From Onchidella celtica (lineage: Eukaryota; Mollusca; Gastropoda; Systellommatophora; Onchidiidae), in assembly GCA_963931925.1 (NCBI GenBank), contig OZ007570.1:67150714-67214713 (forward strand): a DNA stretch of 64,000 nucleotides. The letters are read 5' to 3'. Positions 31,193-43,157 of this stretch are shown piece by piece. Position 1 is the stretch's first letter. Each line of letters opens with the position of its first letter. Position numbers and translations under genes: made by a program. Under the pieces are notes generated by a model. It was not told where the DNA came from and did no database searches. It worked only from the letters and a program-made list of their open reading frames with translations.

Positions 31193-32671
31193 AACTTCCC
31201 AACCGCCCCACCCCTTCCTTCAATAATGTGCATGTTAAGTTTATTTAATGTTGAGAACGATCGTATACAGCTAACTTGATAAAACGGATACATTTTTCAA
31301 AGGTATTGGAACTAAATCAATTGTGATATATATTCTTTATTAACACCTTTCACATCATTGTATTACAAACACCCCAACGACCTCCATCCCGACCTCCCAC
31401 CCTTGAAGAAAACAACAAAACCTTGTCATAAGATAGGCCTGGGCCTACTACCTCATCGGTATCCCCTTGGTTTACGGGAATTTTCGTTACAATCGGGAAT
31501 ACACTACTCGGGCTTTTGACGATAGCTTGCACCACCTCCGCGCAGTGCGCCTGTCAGCCACGGGTCCACAGCGAGACGTAGACAGGGAGACAGACACAGA
31601 CGCACTGTGGCCAGGGCAAAGAGGGTTATATATTATAGTAACAAAACAAGAGCAAGCGCCAGGGCCAGGCAAGTGGTGAGATGTCGAGTCTCAACCAAAA
31701 CTGCTCTCCACAAATTGTTTCACTTGCCGCCTCGTTTGGAATGACTTGAAAGACCCTTACGTTCAAATTGAGGACTGGGTCCTGATGTTGAAATTTATTT
31801 ACAGTTGAAACAGTAATGTTTTCTACGTTGTGAAGTGCGCCGAGTGGAAAACTGACTTGGTCGTTTCATGATTGGGCGGTGCAAAAATACTTGGTGTTTG
31901 GAGACTGGAGACACTGGCGAGCTTTACATTCACGGAACGCGAAGAGTGTATTTTGATGTGGTTTTATACGTGTGTTCAAGACTGATTCTTTTACTGATCT
32001 GTCAACGAATTGTTTGTAACACACAGAGGTAAGACATGTGTATGTTTTCGTGCATGATGATTTTGACAATTAAGTCGATCTGATGTTTCGCATAACGACC
32101 ACAACCACTGGGCCCTGGTTACATTAATTGTTAATATTGAACGGATAGAAAGCGTTAGCGTCATAGAATATTTTAACGAGTTTCAGGAACACTTTATTAA
32201 ATATTCTATTTGGAATTTTTTTGTCTAAAAGTTTTTCCCTTTTCATTAATGCTGTGGGCATGAAAGGCCGTCCATTTTAAAGTGTTTTTTTTGTATGGAG
32301 TGTACCGGTACTCTTAATGATGTTAATATTGTGGTTCTCTCTAATACAAGATATACAACTAACCACCCATCTCTCACCACCGTGGTGCTTGCTTTCAAAC
32401 TTCACAAAAGAACATTACATCCGGATCTTTTTACTTGCAGGGACCACAATGATTTATTATATTTAGAACAGCAGAAAAGGAGTTATCTATCCCAGGCAAC
32501 GACTGGAGCAGTATTAAGTTAGAACAAAAAATAAGCCCAACTAAAAATAAATACAAAGTAGCCTAACCAGAAGCCCAGTGCAGCCATGTCCGCTAGCATG
32601 CCTGGCTCACTGCTTCATCCTCACTCAGACTGTAAAAAATTTTTTTAAAAATAATGGATATATTCATTATG
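31193..32671. other. Non-coding stretch
   Basis: Frames of 60-75 codons are present without domain or splice support. No repeats are recognised. Confidence 0.35.
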
Positions 32672-32679
32672 TATGTAAT

Positions 32680-33983
32680 CAATGGCGGACCTACATTTTT
32701 TTGGACCCTGAAGCTTTAACTGTTATGGGGCCCTTTCATAACTGTCACGAGTGGAGTGAGTGCAATTAAGGGGATTGCTACAGAGCGGGTGTAGAGTAAG
32801 AAGGGCTCACAGTAGACAGCAAGTTAAGCGTGCTGTTGTGAGTAGTGGGGGAGGTCTGAATGAGGCGAAAGCGCGGTATTACTATCACTGCAAGTTAGAA
32901 GGTCCTACGGAGCGGACCTGTGAATAAGAGCCCATCGGGCGGACCTAAAGGGAGCAGTCGAGAAGACTAGTGAGAGAGTCTTTCCAGTAATGACTGGTAT
33001 GTAGAACGTTGATTGATTATTATGATTGATGTATTATATTATATTCGTCTATTACCATGATGTGAATAAGTATATGTGAGGAATGTGGAAGTCCTTGATA
33101 TTGGATATAGCAATGTGCGCCATGAGCGATAGATGAAAGTGAGTTCATGGATGTGTAGCGCGAGTGAGTAGTGTGTACTCCGATGGAGGTGTGTTACCGT
33201 AAGATGTGTGGTGAGTGAAAGGTGAACTAGTGTGTGTACGCTTCATGGATTGTAAGGAGAGGTGGAGCGAATAGAAATGGTAGGGTATTATACCAATGTA
33301 ATGTTATTCTTGTAGGTGTCGGGGACGGGCCGCAGAGCCACCTCGATGAGCACAGGGGATAGGCCAGCATAGGGCCGGAGGCCACACATAGGCCAGAAGT
33401 GAGGCTGTCAGTGCAGGACAGGAGAAGCACATAAAGTCGTGGCAGTCAGGCCACGGACAGGGACGTAGATATGAGAGTGAATGAGATACGATATTATTGC
33501 CATGATGATGGGCAAGTGAACTGATAAGTTGTATGACAATAGGAAGGTGATATTGAGAGACTGCGGTGCCAGTAAATTAGTAATGTGCTATTAAGACCCT
33601 GAGGGGAGAGGCTGAGGCCGAAGTGCCTTTAGGAGTAACTACCGGATTGTGGATCCGAGGGAGAGTGTGTGTGAGAATAAGGCCGTTGTACGGCAGTTCA
33701 TTTCAATAATATAATGTATGTAATTGCGCTATTATATGTATAATTATGTTTAATAAATGTGTGAGTCTGATGGGTTGTTTTGTTAAGTGTTAACTTGTTT
33801 GTTCGTGATTGTCGTCCTGTCATAAACTATTACATCTCCCAGTCTGGGATTTGTGACAATAAGCAGCAACAATAGGGCAACGTCCAAAATTCACTCATTG
33901 AAAAAAAAGTTCATCTGGGCCCCTCCGGGATTATCGGCCCTGAAGCTTTAAGGGTCATTAATTTCATGGTAGATCCGTCACTG
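32680..33983. mobile_element. hAT-type MITE carrying a solo LTR
   Basis: The ends are CAATGGCGGACCTAC on the left and CAGTGACGGATCTACC (reverse complement of the right). A perfect 8-bp duplication TATGTAAT flanks it (32672-32679 and 33984-33991), the hallmark of hAT transposition. Without the nested LTR the element is only about 180 bp. It contains two copies of CCTGAAGCTTTAA and no coding capacity. Confidence 0.82.
32743..33858 (+). mobile_element. Solo LTR of about 1.1 kb inside the hAT MITE
   Basis: It begins TGTCACGAGTGG and ends GGGATTTGTGACA. The flanks are ATAAC (32738-32742) and ATAAG (33859-33863), a 5-bp duplication with one mismatch. An AATAAA signal at 33752-33757 is followed by a GT-rich stretch about 100 bp before the end, as in the R-U5 part of an LTR. 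No coding frame is present. A solo LTR left by LTR-LTR recombination is the simplest reading; another TG...CA element is possible. Confidence 0.6.
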
Positions 33984-33991
33984 TATGTAAT

Positions 33992-34529
33992 TATTATTAG
34001 CGTGCATGGATTAATGGCCATGATGCTATGATTCACTCTATGCAATCCGGCGAATCCCCATATCACACACATGACACCCAAGTAATCAGTTTCATGCATG
34101 TAATGATACAGGCGGGGTAAAGATGAACACAAGCCACGAAGACCTTAAAACACATTTAATTATACTGGCTGCCACAGGCCAGCGGGAAACAGTTTAAGGA
34201 ACCATTAAGAAGAAAAAAAATAAAATTTAATATGAATTATGAAAGTCTGGTCTCTGTGACCACGTCCTAAGCTCCGGGGTCAAGAATGGCCATGCAAAGT
34301 CTGAATTCTGTATGCTGTATATTAAGGGAAGAGATGGGCTTCAAAATTCTGCCCTCACCATCTTATAATCGTAACAATAATGAGAGAGTAATAATAATTA
34401 TAAGTACCACGACATATGCCTCCTCACTGCTTCACTTTGCCAAAGTATGGTCATATACGTGCATGACCTCCACTATCCGAACCACGCCATCATACTCATT
34501 CCCATCATGCACATTCATTCGGTACTCGC
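33992..34529. other. Non-coding stretch
   Basis: No gene is supported between the hAT MITE and the tetranucleotide repeats. Confidence 0.4.
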
Positions 34530-34705
34530 ACGATGTCTATGTATCTATCTGTCTGTCTGTCTATCTTTCTGTCTGTCTGTCCGTCCGTCCGTCCATCCGT
34601 CTGTCCTGTCCTGTCCAGTCCGGTCCGGTCCGGTCCGGTCCGGTCCTGTCCTGTCCTGTCCTGTCTTGTCCTGTCCTGTCTTGTCCGGTCCGGTCCGGTC
34701 ATTCC
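34530..34705. repeat. CTGT/CCGT and TCCTG/TCCGG microsatellites
   Basis: A tetranucleotide run (TCTG, then TCCG) turns into pentanucleotide runs GGTCC and TGTCC. All frames over it are artefacts. Confidence 0.92.
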
Positions 34706-34744
34706 GAAATGAATGACTTAGTCCTGTCGCTCTCACTTCAGTTT

Positions 34745-36165
34745 TAATGAAATGTTTGGAGAAAATTGTACTGTCTCGGCTGCTGTCCTTTACTAAATCA
34801 TTCCAAGACCCAATGCAGTTTGCCTACCGTGAACAGAGAGGTGTTGATGATGCCATACTTTACTTTTTAGACAATATTTACAAACATATTGACTCACCCA
34901 AGAACTATGCCAGGGTGCTGTTCGTTGATTTTTGAAGTGCCTTCAATACGATCCAACCTCATTTACTTGCTTCACAACTTTTAAACATGCGGGTGAACAA
35001 AAATCTTGGGGCATGGATTTTAGACTTTCTGATCAATCGATCCCAGTGCGTTAAATTAAAGGCAAGTAACAGTCACAAGGGTACCGACACACATTATTAC
35101 ATGTCATCTAATATTTCCATCAATACAGGCGCCCCCCCCCCCCCCAGGGCTGCGTGTTGTCACCTGCCCTTTTTACTATCTATACAAGCCAGTGCAGAAG
35201 TAAGCATGCAAATATCCCATTGATAAAGTTTGCAGATGATACCACCATACAAGCATTGATTTCTGCCCCTATTGATGAAGACTTTTATTTAAATACTATA
35301 CAATGGTTTATCCAGTGGTGTGAAGATCATTTCTTACTATTAAATGTAAAGAAAACAAAGGAAATAGTAATCGATTTGAGAACAGCTGTAACATCACTTC
35401 CACCGCTTAAAATCTATAATCAAAATGTTGATAGAGTCGAGTCTTATCTTGGAATACATGTCGACTCCAAACTCAACTGGCACGCCCATACCATCTGAGT
35501 TCACGCAAAGGCAAACGAATGTATGCATTTCTTGAGGAAACATAGATCATTTAATGTAGATAAAACACTCATTCAGATGTTTAATAAATCAACTATCCAG
35601 AGTATCATTCTATTTTGTATTACAGTCTGGGGAGGAAATGCAAAGGAGCACAAGAACAAAATTAACAACTCTATTATCGAAAAAGCTTGCCATCTAACTA
35701 ACGGTCAATACGTGAACTTTGATGAGTTATTTGTGCATTCGTGCAAATAGAAACTAAAATCAGTTCTAAATGATTGCTCCCACCCCTTGTTCCATCAGAC
35801 AGTCCGATCTCAAAGAAGTGGAAGAATACTGTATTTAAAAACAAACAGAGAGCGCTATAGACGATCTTTTTTGTCATCCGAAATTCGAAGTTGCAGTGTT
35901 TCTTGATGTAGTAAAGCTATGCTGTTGTTAGTTTTTCCGAATGGATTGTTCTTACAGTGCGTGTGTGTGGGCAATGTTCTTACTTGTTGGTAATGCTGTG
36001 TGAGAAATGTGCGTGTGTGCGGTATGCATTAAAGACCTGTAGGTCTTAGATATTGTATTTGTACTGTTACTGATGCTGTGACAACAAATTTCCTGGAAAC
36101 AGGATAATAAAGTCTTATCTTATCTTTATCTTATCTTATCTTATCTTAACTTATTTAATGGATAC
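34745..36165 (+). mobile_element. 5'-truncated LINE with TTATC tail, copy 2
   Basis: Reverse transcriptase of the L2/Rex-like group, with AFNTIQPHLLASQLL near 34940, IKFADDTTIQ near 35225, LNVKKTKEIVIDLR near 35340, YLGIHVDSKLNW near 35445 and ILFCITVWGGNA near 35605. Breaks are TGA at 34933-34935 (VDF*SAFN), a 14-base C-run at 35132-35145 that shifts the frame inside the GAPQG motif, TGA at 35496-35498 and a stop near 35748. The 3' UTR ends AAATTTCCTGGAAACAGGAT, AATAAA, then TTATC repeats to about 36150. It has no endonuclease part. Non-functional. Confidence 0.85.
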
Positions 36166-36201
36166 AAAATGTTCATTAAATCCCAGTTCTGTCATGACCA
36201 A

Positions 36202-36396
36202 TGTTTGGATGGCGTGTTTCTATTCTATGATAGACAGCATTGTGCCTGAGCAAATAAGGAACACAAACTATGTTCATGTCAGTTGCAAACCGGAAGTGCT
36301 CTTTATTAGCCAACTAAGCTAGCTGTTGGTACAGGGTTTGGTTTCGTACTCGCAGGTACTTACAAAGCCATAAATAAACATTCACATCACGATACA
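36202..36396 (-). repeat. 3' LTR of the Gypsy element
   Basis: 195 bp, on the minus strand TGTATCGTGATG ... CATCCAAACA. It is nearly identical to the two halves of the other LTR (40813-40926 and 43158-43238) apart from a few substitutions, which points to a fairly young insertion. Confidence 0.88.
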
Positions 36397-36415
36397 TCTC
36401 CCCCCTTTAGATTCC
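36397..36415 (-). promoter_or_regulatory. Polypurine tract of the Gypsy element
   Basis: On the minus strand AAAGGGGGGAGA directly precedes the 3' LTR. This is the expected plus-strand DNA primer site for reverse transcription. Confidence 0.75.
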
Positions 36416-36776
36416 TAAGAATTACCCAAAACCATTGTCGGAATTTACTGTTCGTTTCGCTGAAATGAACCGCATTCTCACAAATAATAATGCTCGCTTG
36501 CACACAAGTCAATTGTTCAAGATCAGGACTAGCAATGCATACGAGTTGAATTGTTCACGTTCAAGATGTTGACTAGAAATGTTCTGTTGAATTCAAAATA
36601 TGAAAAATCTGCAAATATCAATTGTTCAAAATCCTACCAATTATGATTGCCTATGATAATTAACACATTTAACTACTGTTACTCATTTTTAAGAAAGGAA
36701 ATCCTGGAATGCAACAAGTTTTGTGATCTGGTGAGTACGCTTTGCTCAAAGTAACTAGATGCACTTGCAGTCATAG

Positions 36777-39700
36777 TTAATCAGCAAATCTAGCTGGTTT
36801 GATGATACGCCGGCCACTGCGGGTATATTGTCCTTCAGGCGGGCGATTTGGTGATGCAGGAATGCTGGGATCATCACTGTGATGAGGTCGGTTGTCAGCT
36901 GGTGGTGACTGTGACTGCACAGGTTCTGCTGCTGGCTGTTCGGCTGCTGTCGGCGACTTCCGTGGTGATCCTGGGCTGGCTGAAGATATCTCAGGCTGAA
37001 GTTTCAAGTGGCGCCTGTTGCGTCGAACTTCACCGCCCTCGGACGTTCTGACGACATAGGAACGTTCGCCACCCGATCCCACCACTTCTGCAGGTTGTCT
37101 CCACCCCTTCTCCCCGTCCAACTTGATAAGGACTGGATCTCCAGAGTGAAGCCTGGGAAGAGGCTGGGCACCGTGGTGTCTGTCGAAGTTTTGTTTCTGC
37201 CTGGATTTGAAGGCACAGTCTCTTTCTGGCAGAGACTGTCTGGCGGCTGTTTTGGCAGGCTTTAGTGTCTTTGGCAGTGTAGGCAAAGTTGTTCGGAGTT
37301 TCCTGCCAAACGCCAATTCAGCAGGGCTAGCACCGAGCTCTGGAATCGGTGTGGAACGGTAAGACAGTAGTGCTGAATGCACATCGTCTTGTTTCAAGAT
37401 TGTCTTTGCAGTTCGCACCGCTCTCTCCGCTGCCCCGTTTGCTTGAGGATAATGGGGACTTGTTGTCACGTGTGTGAAGTTCCATTCAGTGGAGAATGCA
37501 CTGAACTCGCGTGAGGTGAACTGTGTACCGTTATCAGTCACAAGTGTCTCTGGCACGCCATGACGGGCAAAGATGTTTTTCAACTTTGAGACGACCAAGC
37601 GACTTGTCATGTTTGGCAGATGGGAGATTTCAATGTATCTGCTGTAGTAATCAAACCAGATGAGAAAGTGTGAGTTTTTGAACTCACAAATGTCTGCCGC
37701 CATGCGTCGAAATGGACCCGCTGGTAGTTCGGACGCCATCATGGGTTCTTTGTGCTGCGAGGGTTGTTTTTCAGCACAAAATGTACACCGACCCACTCTG
37801 TCTTTGATCTCTTTGCTGATATGTGGCCACCAAACGGTTTGTTTGGCCCTTTCTCTGCACTTGCTCACACCCAAGTGCCCTTCATGGATCTTGTCCATGA
37901 CCTCCTTCTGAAGTGAGTGTGGAATGACGATTCTGTCGCCTTTCAGGAGTAGTCCGTTCCATTCACTCAACTCTCCTCGGACCGCATACATGTTCCTGGC
38001 TCCGAGTTTGACGTTCTCTTTGTAGTCAGGCCAACCATTCTTGGTGTATTCTAACACAATCGTTAGACATGTGTCCTTCACAGTCTCCTGCCTCACTTTG
38101 TCCAAATACTTGTCTGAAGTGGACCAAGATGCCTTTACTGCGTTCACGTGCAACGCCATCTCTTCGTCAACGATGTGAGTCTGTTCATCACCAGGGCTCC
38201 TCGACAGGGCGTCTGCCACTGCGAGCTGGGTGCCTGGCGTGTATACAGCCTTGACGTTGAAGCGAAGCAAACGCATCAGGAGAGGCTGACATCTCAGTGG
38301 GGAGTCTTGCAAGTCCTTTGTGTTGAGTAGTGGAACCAATGGTTTGTGATCAGTCTGTAGGGTGAAATTCTGTAGCCCTACCAGGTAGCGTTCGAAGCGT
38401 TCACACGACCAAACGGCTGCAAGAGTTTCTTTTTCTATCTGTGCGTACTTCTTCTCCGCAGGGGTGAGCGTTCTGCTGCAATACGCCACAGGTTTCATGC
38501 TGCCATCTTCCTGCTCCTGGAGCAGGACTCCGCCCAGTCCGTACGAACTGGCGTCAGCGCTGACGACTGTAGGCTTTGCTGGATCGTAGAATACCAGAGT
38601 TGCTGCACTGGTGATCAGTTCTTTGATCTTCACAAAGGCCTTCTTCTGCGATTGTCCCCATAGCCACGCTGTTTCCTTCTCCAACAGTTGAGACAACGGC
38701 TGCATGATGGTGGACAAGTTCGGAAGGTGACGACCCAGAAAGTTCACCATCCCGATGAAGCGTCGCAGTTCTGTGATGTTCGTGGGGGCCGCCATCTTGA
38801 TGATAGCATCGACTTTTGCAGGATCAAGACGAACACCGTCACCGCTGATCAGGAAGCCAAGAAACTCTATCTCTTTTTTTTGAAACTCACACTTTTCACG
38901 GTTGAGTTTGAGGCCAACGTCTCGCAGTTTTTTTTTCGTGGCCTCCAAGTGCACCTTGTGAGCACTCTCATTCTTACTAAAGACAATGATGTCATCGAAG
39001 AAACACGCTGTGTGTGGCTGGTCTGCCAGGAAACGCTCAACTGTTCGTTGGAAGATCTCTGGAGCAGATGTGATGCCTTAGGGGAGTCGACGGTAGACGA
39101 AGCGCCCGAATGGCGTTATGAACGCTGTGAGTTTGCTTGATTCTCGATCCAATGGCAATTGGAAGAATCTCGAGAGCGCATCGAGTTTGCTGAACACCTT
39201 CGCTCCTTTCAGTTTGTGGAGAATGTCTTCAATCGTAGGTAACATGTACCTCTCTCTTTTCACTGCTTTGTTCAGCTGTTCGTAATCTGTGCACAATCGC
39301 ACTGCACCAGATTTCTTGAGAACTGGGACTATAGGCGCCGTCCAGTCTGTAGGCTCTTCTATCTCCTCAATTATTCCTGCCTGCTTCAGTCTCTGAATTT
39401 TGTCCTTCACCTTCTGCATCAGAGGGATAGGTACTCGCCGTGCAGTATGCACTGAGTAGGGTGTATGACCATCTGCTAGACTGATGTGTACTGGGTCACA
39501 TTTCACCGGCTGGTGATCAAGTTGAGCATACAGAGGGTCATCATCATCAGGGGAGTATACCGCATCCAAGCGCTGCAGAAGTGTCATCTGAGCTACTGCG
39601 TCTCTGCCCAACAGATTGTCAGTGTCTGAGTTCACAACGAAGCACCGAAAGTTGTAGGTTTGGCCATTACGATGAACAGATGCCACAAATTCGCCGTCGT

Positions 39701-39830
39701 TCTGATCACACCGCCTGGACCTTTCAGTGTGACCTTGGTCTTCTTGAGTTCTGGCTTTGTCTTCAGAGTGTTGAACTGATGCCGTGTGATCACCGAGACG
39801 TCCGCCCTGGTATCAAGTTTGAAGAGTGTT
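36777..39830 (-). pseudogene. Gypsy pol: protease, RT, RNase H, integrase (broken)
   Basis: From high to low coordinates: a protease near 39800 with active site DTRADVSVI (Gly of the DTG triad is Arg), then a frameshift near 39700. Reverse transcriptase follows with VPVLKKSGAVRLCTDYEQLN, KLDALSRFFQLPLD, and FFDDIIVFSK near 39000. RNase H has VVSADASSYGLGGVLLQ. Integrase has the HHCC finger HEGHLG...CTFC and the acids in AADICEF, VTDNGTQF and ANGAAER. A single in-frame TAA at 39080-39078 splits RT after GRFVYRRLP, while the frame on both sides is otherwise intact over about 970 codons. A proline-rich basic tail ends the protein. The product would copy RNA to DNA and integrate it, but it cannot be made whole here. 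Confidence 0.88.
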
Positions 39831-39836
39831 TGTGTA

Positions 39837-40747
39837 CTACAAGTCCAAGTTTATTTTCCACGGTGGCTCAGAATTTGTTGCTCTGTTGTTGTTACTGTTG
39901 ATGGAGCCAAGACTGAAAAACTCGTACTCCTCATCTTCTTCATCGTCGAATGTTTTATCGACGATCTCGCTCACGTTCTGTCGTGACCGACACACTGCTG
40001 CGAAATGTCCTCTTTTCCCACATTTTCTGCACTGTTTGCCTTTGGCAGGACACCCTCCGGCTTGATGTGTTTTGCCGCAATAACCGCAAGGCGCTGATTG
40101 TGAAGATTGCCGCGTTGAACCTCCACGTGCTCCACTATGGCCGTTTCCCCTCCCACGCGAACGAGAACGCTGGGCTGGACGACCTTTGCCGCGTTGAATT
40201 GCGTCAACATTTTGTGTTCTTTGGTCCTTGATTTGCCCTTTTACAAGCTCATAATGTCGATCTGCATCAACTGCTTGTTTCAAAGTTAGCTGTGCAACTT
40301 TTGACTAACCTCAGAGTCCAATAGTCCAAGAACCAATCTGTCTCTGATTGCCTCTTCCTCTTTGTCTCTGAAGTCACAAGTTCCAGCCAAGTCGTGTAAG
40401 TTGCGCACAAACTGTTCAACACTTTCGCCGGCATGCTGGCACCTGGCGTAGAACTTTGCACGTTCATGAATCACGTTGCGTTTGGGCACGAAATGTTCTT
40501 CAAACCTTGCAAGCACTGTGTCAAATACTGTTTTTGTATTAGGCTGACCTTCTTCTGATGGCTCAAAATGAAAGGAACTGAAGATGCGATCTGCCTCCTT
40601 TCCCATCGCGTAGATAAGGGATGAGACCTGCACCTCTCCGTCATCCTAGTGCAGCTTTGTCGCGGTCCTGAATCTCAGGAACCGGTCACGCCACTCAGGC
40701 CACGTATCCGGTCGGGCAAAATCAAATTACTCAGGCCACTTCGGCAT
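39837..40747 (-). pseudogene. Gypsy gag with zinc knuckles (broken)
   Basis: The first Met is at 40747 (MPKWPE). Two in-frame stops occur in the first 35 codons (near 40729 and 40650), then an open core from 40633 (KTVFDTVLARFEEHFVPKRN, SVEQFVRNLHDLAGTCDF). A frameshift near 40290 separates it from the nucleocapsid part (40283-39837), which has an Arg/Gly-rich stretch and the knuckles CGYCGKTHQAGGC and CRKCGKRGHFAAVC. Gag would form particles and bind RNA. The lesions preclude a full product. Confidence 0.85.
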
Positions 40748-40789
40748 TTTCACAAAAATAAAGGGTACAAAAGCTACACTAAGCTTCAC

Positions 40790-40812
40790 TGAACACTTTT
40801 ACTCTGACACCA
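40790..40812 (-). promoter_or_regulatory. Primer-binding site of the Gypsy element
   Basis: Minus-strand sequence right after the 5' LTR starts TGGTGTCAGAGTAAAAG. TGG pairs with the CCA end of a tRNA; the following bases fit a leucine tRNA 3' end best from memory, which is unverified. Confidence 0.6.
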
Positions 40813-40926
40813 TGTTTGGATGGCGTGTTTTTATTCTATCATAGACAGCATTGTGCCTGAGCAAATAAGGAACACAAACTATGCTCATGTCAGTTGCAAA
40901 CCGGAAGTGCTCTTTATTAGCCAACT

Positions 40927-43123
40927 CAAAGACAAGGCCAGGGGCAGACTGTGACACTGACCACATTTTAGTGACAGCAAAGCTGAGATTGAAAGCCTAT
41001 AGGAAGAGCAAGCCAAAACCCACCACCAGATTTGACACGGACAAACTGAAAGACCCTGAAATCAGCAATGCTTTTCAGATCGAAACAGAAAACCGTTTCT
41101 CAGCATTACTCAAGGAGTGGTCAGCTGAAGAAAGACACCCAGATACACTGTGGAAAGACATGAAAAGAATTTGGAGTGAAACAGCTGAATCGAAACTCGG
41201 GAAAAGAACGAGGAAAACTCCCAAACCATACATCAGTGAAGAAGTGATAGAGCTTGCAAAAAGAAAGAGCAAAGCCAGAAAACTTAGTAAACAAGATGAA
41301 TATCATGCACTGAAGAAGGAAATCCAAACAAAGATCAGAAGAGACAAGAATGCATGGTTAGAAAGAGAGTGTGCAAACATAACAGAATGTAATACACAAA
41401 GAAAGTCAAAAGAAATGTTTGAACAAATAAGAAAAGTAAAAAAGAGGGATTTCCAACCACAGAACTTGAGTCTGAACAACAAAGATGGCACAACACTGAC
41501 AAACACAAAAGATGTGCTCTCAAGATGGCACGAATACGGCAAGATGCTGTTTGCGGACAACATCAGACCAGACCCGAGGGACCTCCAACAACCAGACTCA
41601 CAACAGATAGATAAAGAACCAGAACCTCTCTTGGAGGAAGTACAGGCTGCAATAACACAAATAAAGAATGGAAAATCCCCTGGATTAGACAACATACCAG
41701 GTGAACTCCTGAAACATACCAGCGAATCAGGAATAAAAGCACTCCACCAAATGATCTGCAAAATTTGGCAGACAAATGAATGGCCAACAGACTGGAAGCT
41801 ACAAGAATTCGTCATGCTATACAAAAGCGGCAATGTCAAAGACTGTGGAAATTATAGAACCATCGCCCTCATCAGTCACACCAGCAAAATCCTGCTCATC
41901 ATCATACTCAACAGAATGAAATCTAAGGTAGAAGAGGAACTATCAGAATGTCAAGCTGGTTACAGGACCAACAGAGGAACCGCTGACATGCTCTTCATAC
42001 TACAAATAATGATTGAACAGATAAGAAGCAATGGAAACGAAGCCTTCATCACGTTCATAGACTACAGCAAAGCGTTCGACAGCGTTAGGCACCATCACCT
42101 GTTCGATATAATGATTAAGATGGGATTCCCGAAACAACTTGTGACCCTCATCGCTGCACTATACCACGAACAAAAGGCAACGATTAGATGGAACAATGAC
42201 AACTGTCCATATTTCAACATCGAGAAAGGAGTCAGACAGGGTTGCATACTTTCACCTCATCTTTTCAATATTTATACTGAGCAGATCATGAGAAACGCAG
42301 ACATAGAAGATATGGGAATAAAGATCGGAGGCCGAAACATCACAAACCTTCGCTACGCTGATGACACAGCTCTTATGTCAGATAACATCACCAGCATGAA
42401 AAGAGTGTTGCACAGAGTGGATGAAGCGGGCAAGACAGCAGGCCTACACCTAAATGCTAAGAAAACGAAAGTCATGCATACTGGAACAGGGCACCATGAA
42501 CACCAGGAGATACTAGTAAACAAAACAGCACTAGAAAAAGTGACTGATTTCAAATACCTAGGATCACATAAATCGCAAGATGGAAGCTGCTCAAAGGACA
42601 TAAAAACAAGGATAGGAATGGCAAAACACAAAATGGTTCAACTAAACAACATTTGGAAGGATAGAGGCACACCAACGGACCTCAAAGTGAACATACTTAA
42701 GTGCTTGATCTGGCCAGTCCTACTATATGGTTGTGAAGCCTGGACACTCAAAAAGGCAGACATAACAAGATTGGAGGCAGCTGAAATGTGGCTTTACAGA
42801 AGGCTACTCAGAATAAGTTGGACAGAAAGGAGAACAAATACAAGCATCTTAGAACAGCTTGGCACCACCAGAAGAATAACACCTGAAATAAATAAAGAAG
42901 ACTTGCATACATCGGCCACGCGGCCCGAAACAAAAGCACGGCCCTTATGATATCAATCCTTCAAGGAAAGACAGAAACAAAGAGAAAACAAGGAAGACCA
43001 CCCATTACATATCATGATAACATCAAGAAAGTCAGCCAGCTGGAAATAAGTGAACTAACTAGGAAAGCTAAGGACAGGATTGGGTGGAGGAGATTTTGTC
43101 GTGACATCCACTGTAGCAGCTAA
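40927..43123 (+). pseudogene. RTE reverse transcriptase (5'-truncated, one late frameshift)
   Basis: Motifs in order: GKSPGLDNIPGELL (about 41670), NYRTIALISHTSKILL (41850), CQAGYRTNRGTADM (41955), ITFIDYSKAFDSVRHHHLFD (42050), GVRQGCILSPHLFNIYTEQI (42230), NLRYADDTALM (42345, catalytic YADD), LNAKKTKVM, FKYLGSHKSQDGSC, VLLYGCEAWTLKKADI and LLRISWTERRTN. A frameshift near 42890 ends the main frame at 42950. The next frame continues the homologous tail (RLAYIGHAARNKS ... GRPPITYHDNIKKV) to TAA near 43123. The RT core is intact, so the copy is young, but it lacks the endonuclease and cannot move by itself. The Met upstream lies in the LTR and is not the native start. Confidence 0.87.
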
Positions 43124-43157
43124 CATCGATGACGATGAAGCCGACAGGTGACAGGTG
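40927..43157 (+). mobile_element. 5'-truncated RTE-clade LINE nested in the LTR
   Basis: It begins within the last residues of the endonuclease (GADCDTDHILVTAKLRL) and continues through a complete reverse transcriptase. The 3' UTR is very short (about 30 bp) and ends CGATGACGATGAAGCC, then GACAGGTGACAGGTG. That brevity is typical of RTE elements. No target duplication is seen at the exact join with the LTR. Confidence 0.85.

Noticed and set aside
34505-34736. Frames over the TCCTG/TCCGG pentanucleotide tract on both strands
   Set aside because: Pure simple-sequence artefacts (GPVRSGPV, DRTGQDRT type).
40881-40926. The Met and first 15 codons of the long RTE frame as a native start
   Set aside because: They lie in the Gypsy LTR; the RTE sequence begins at 40927 and is 5'-truncated.
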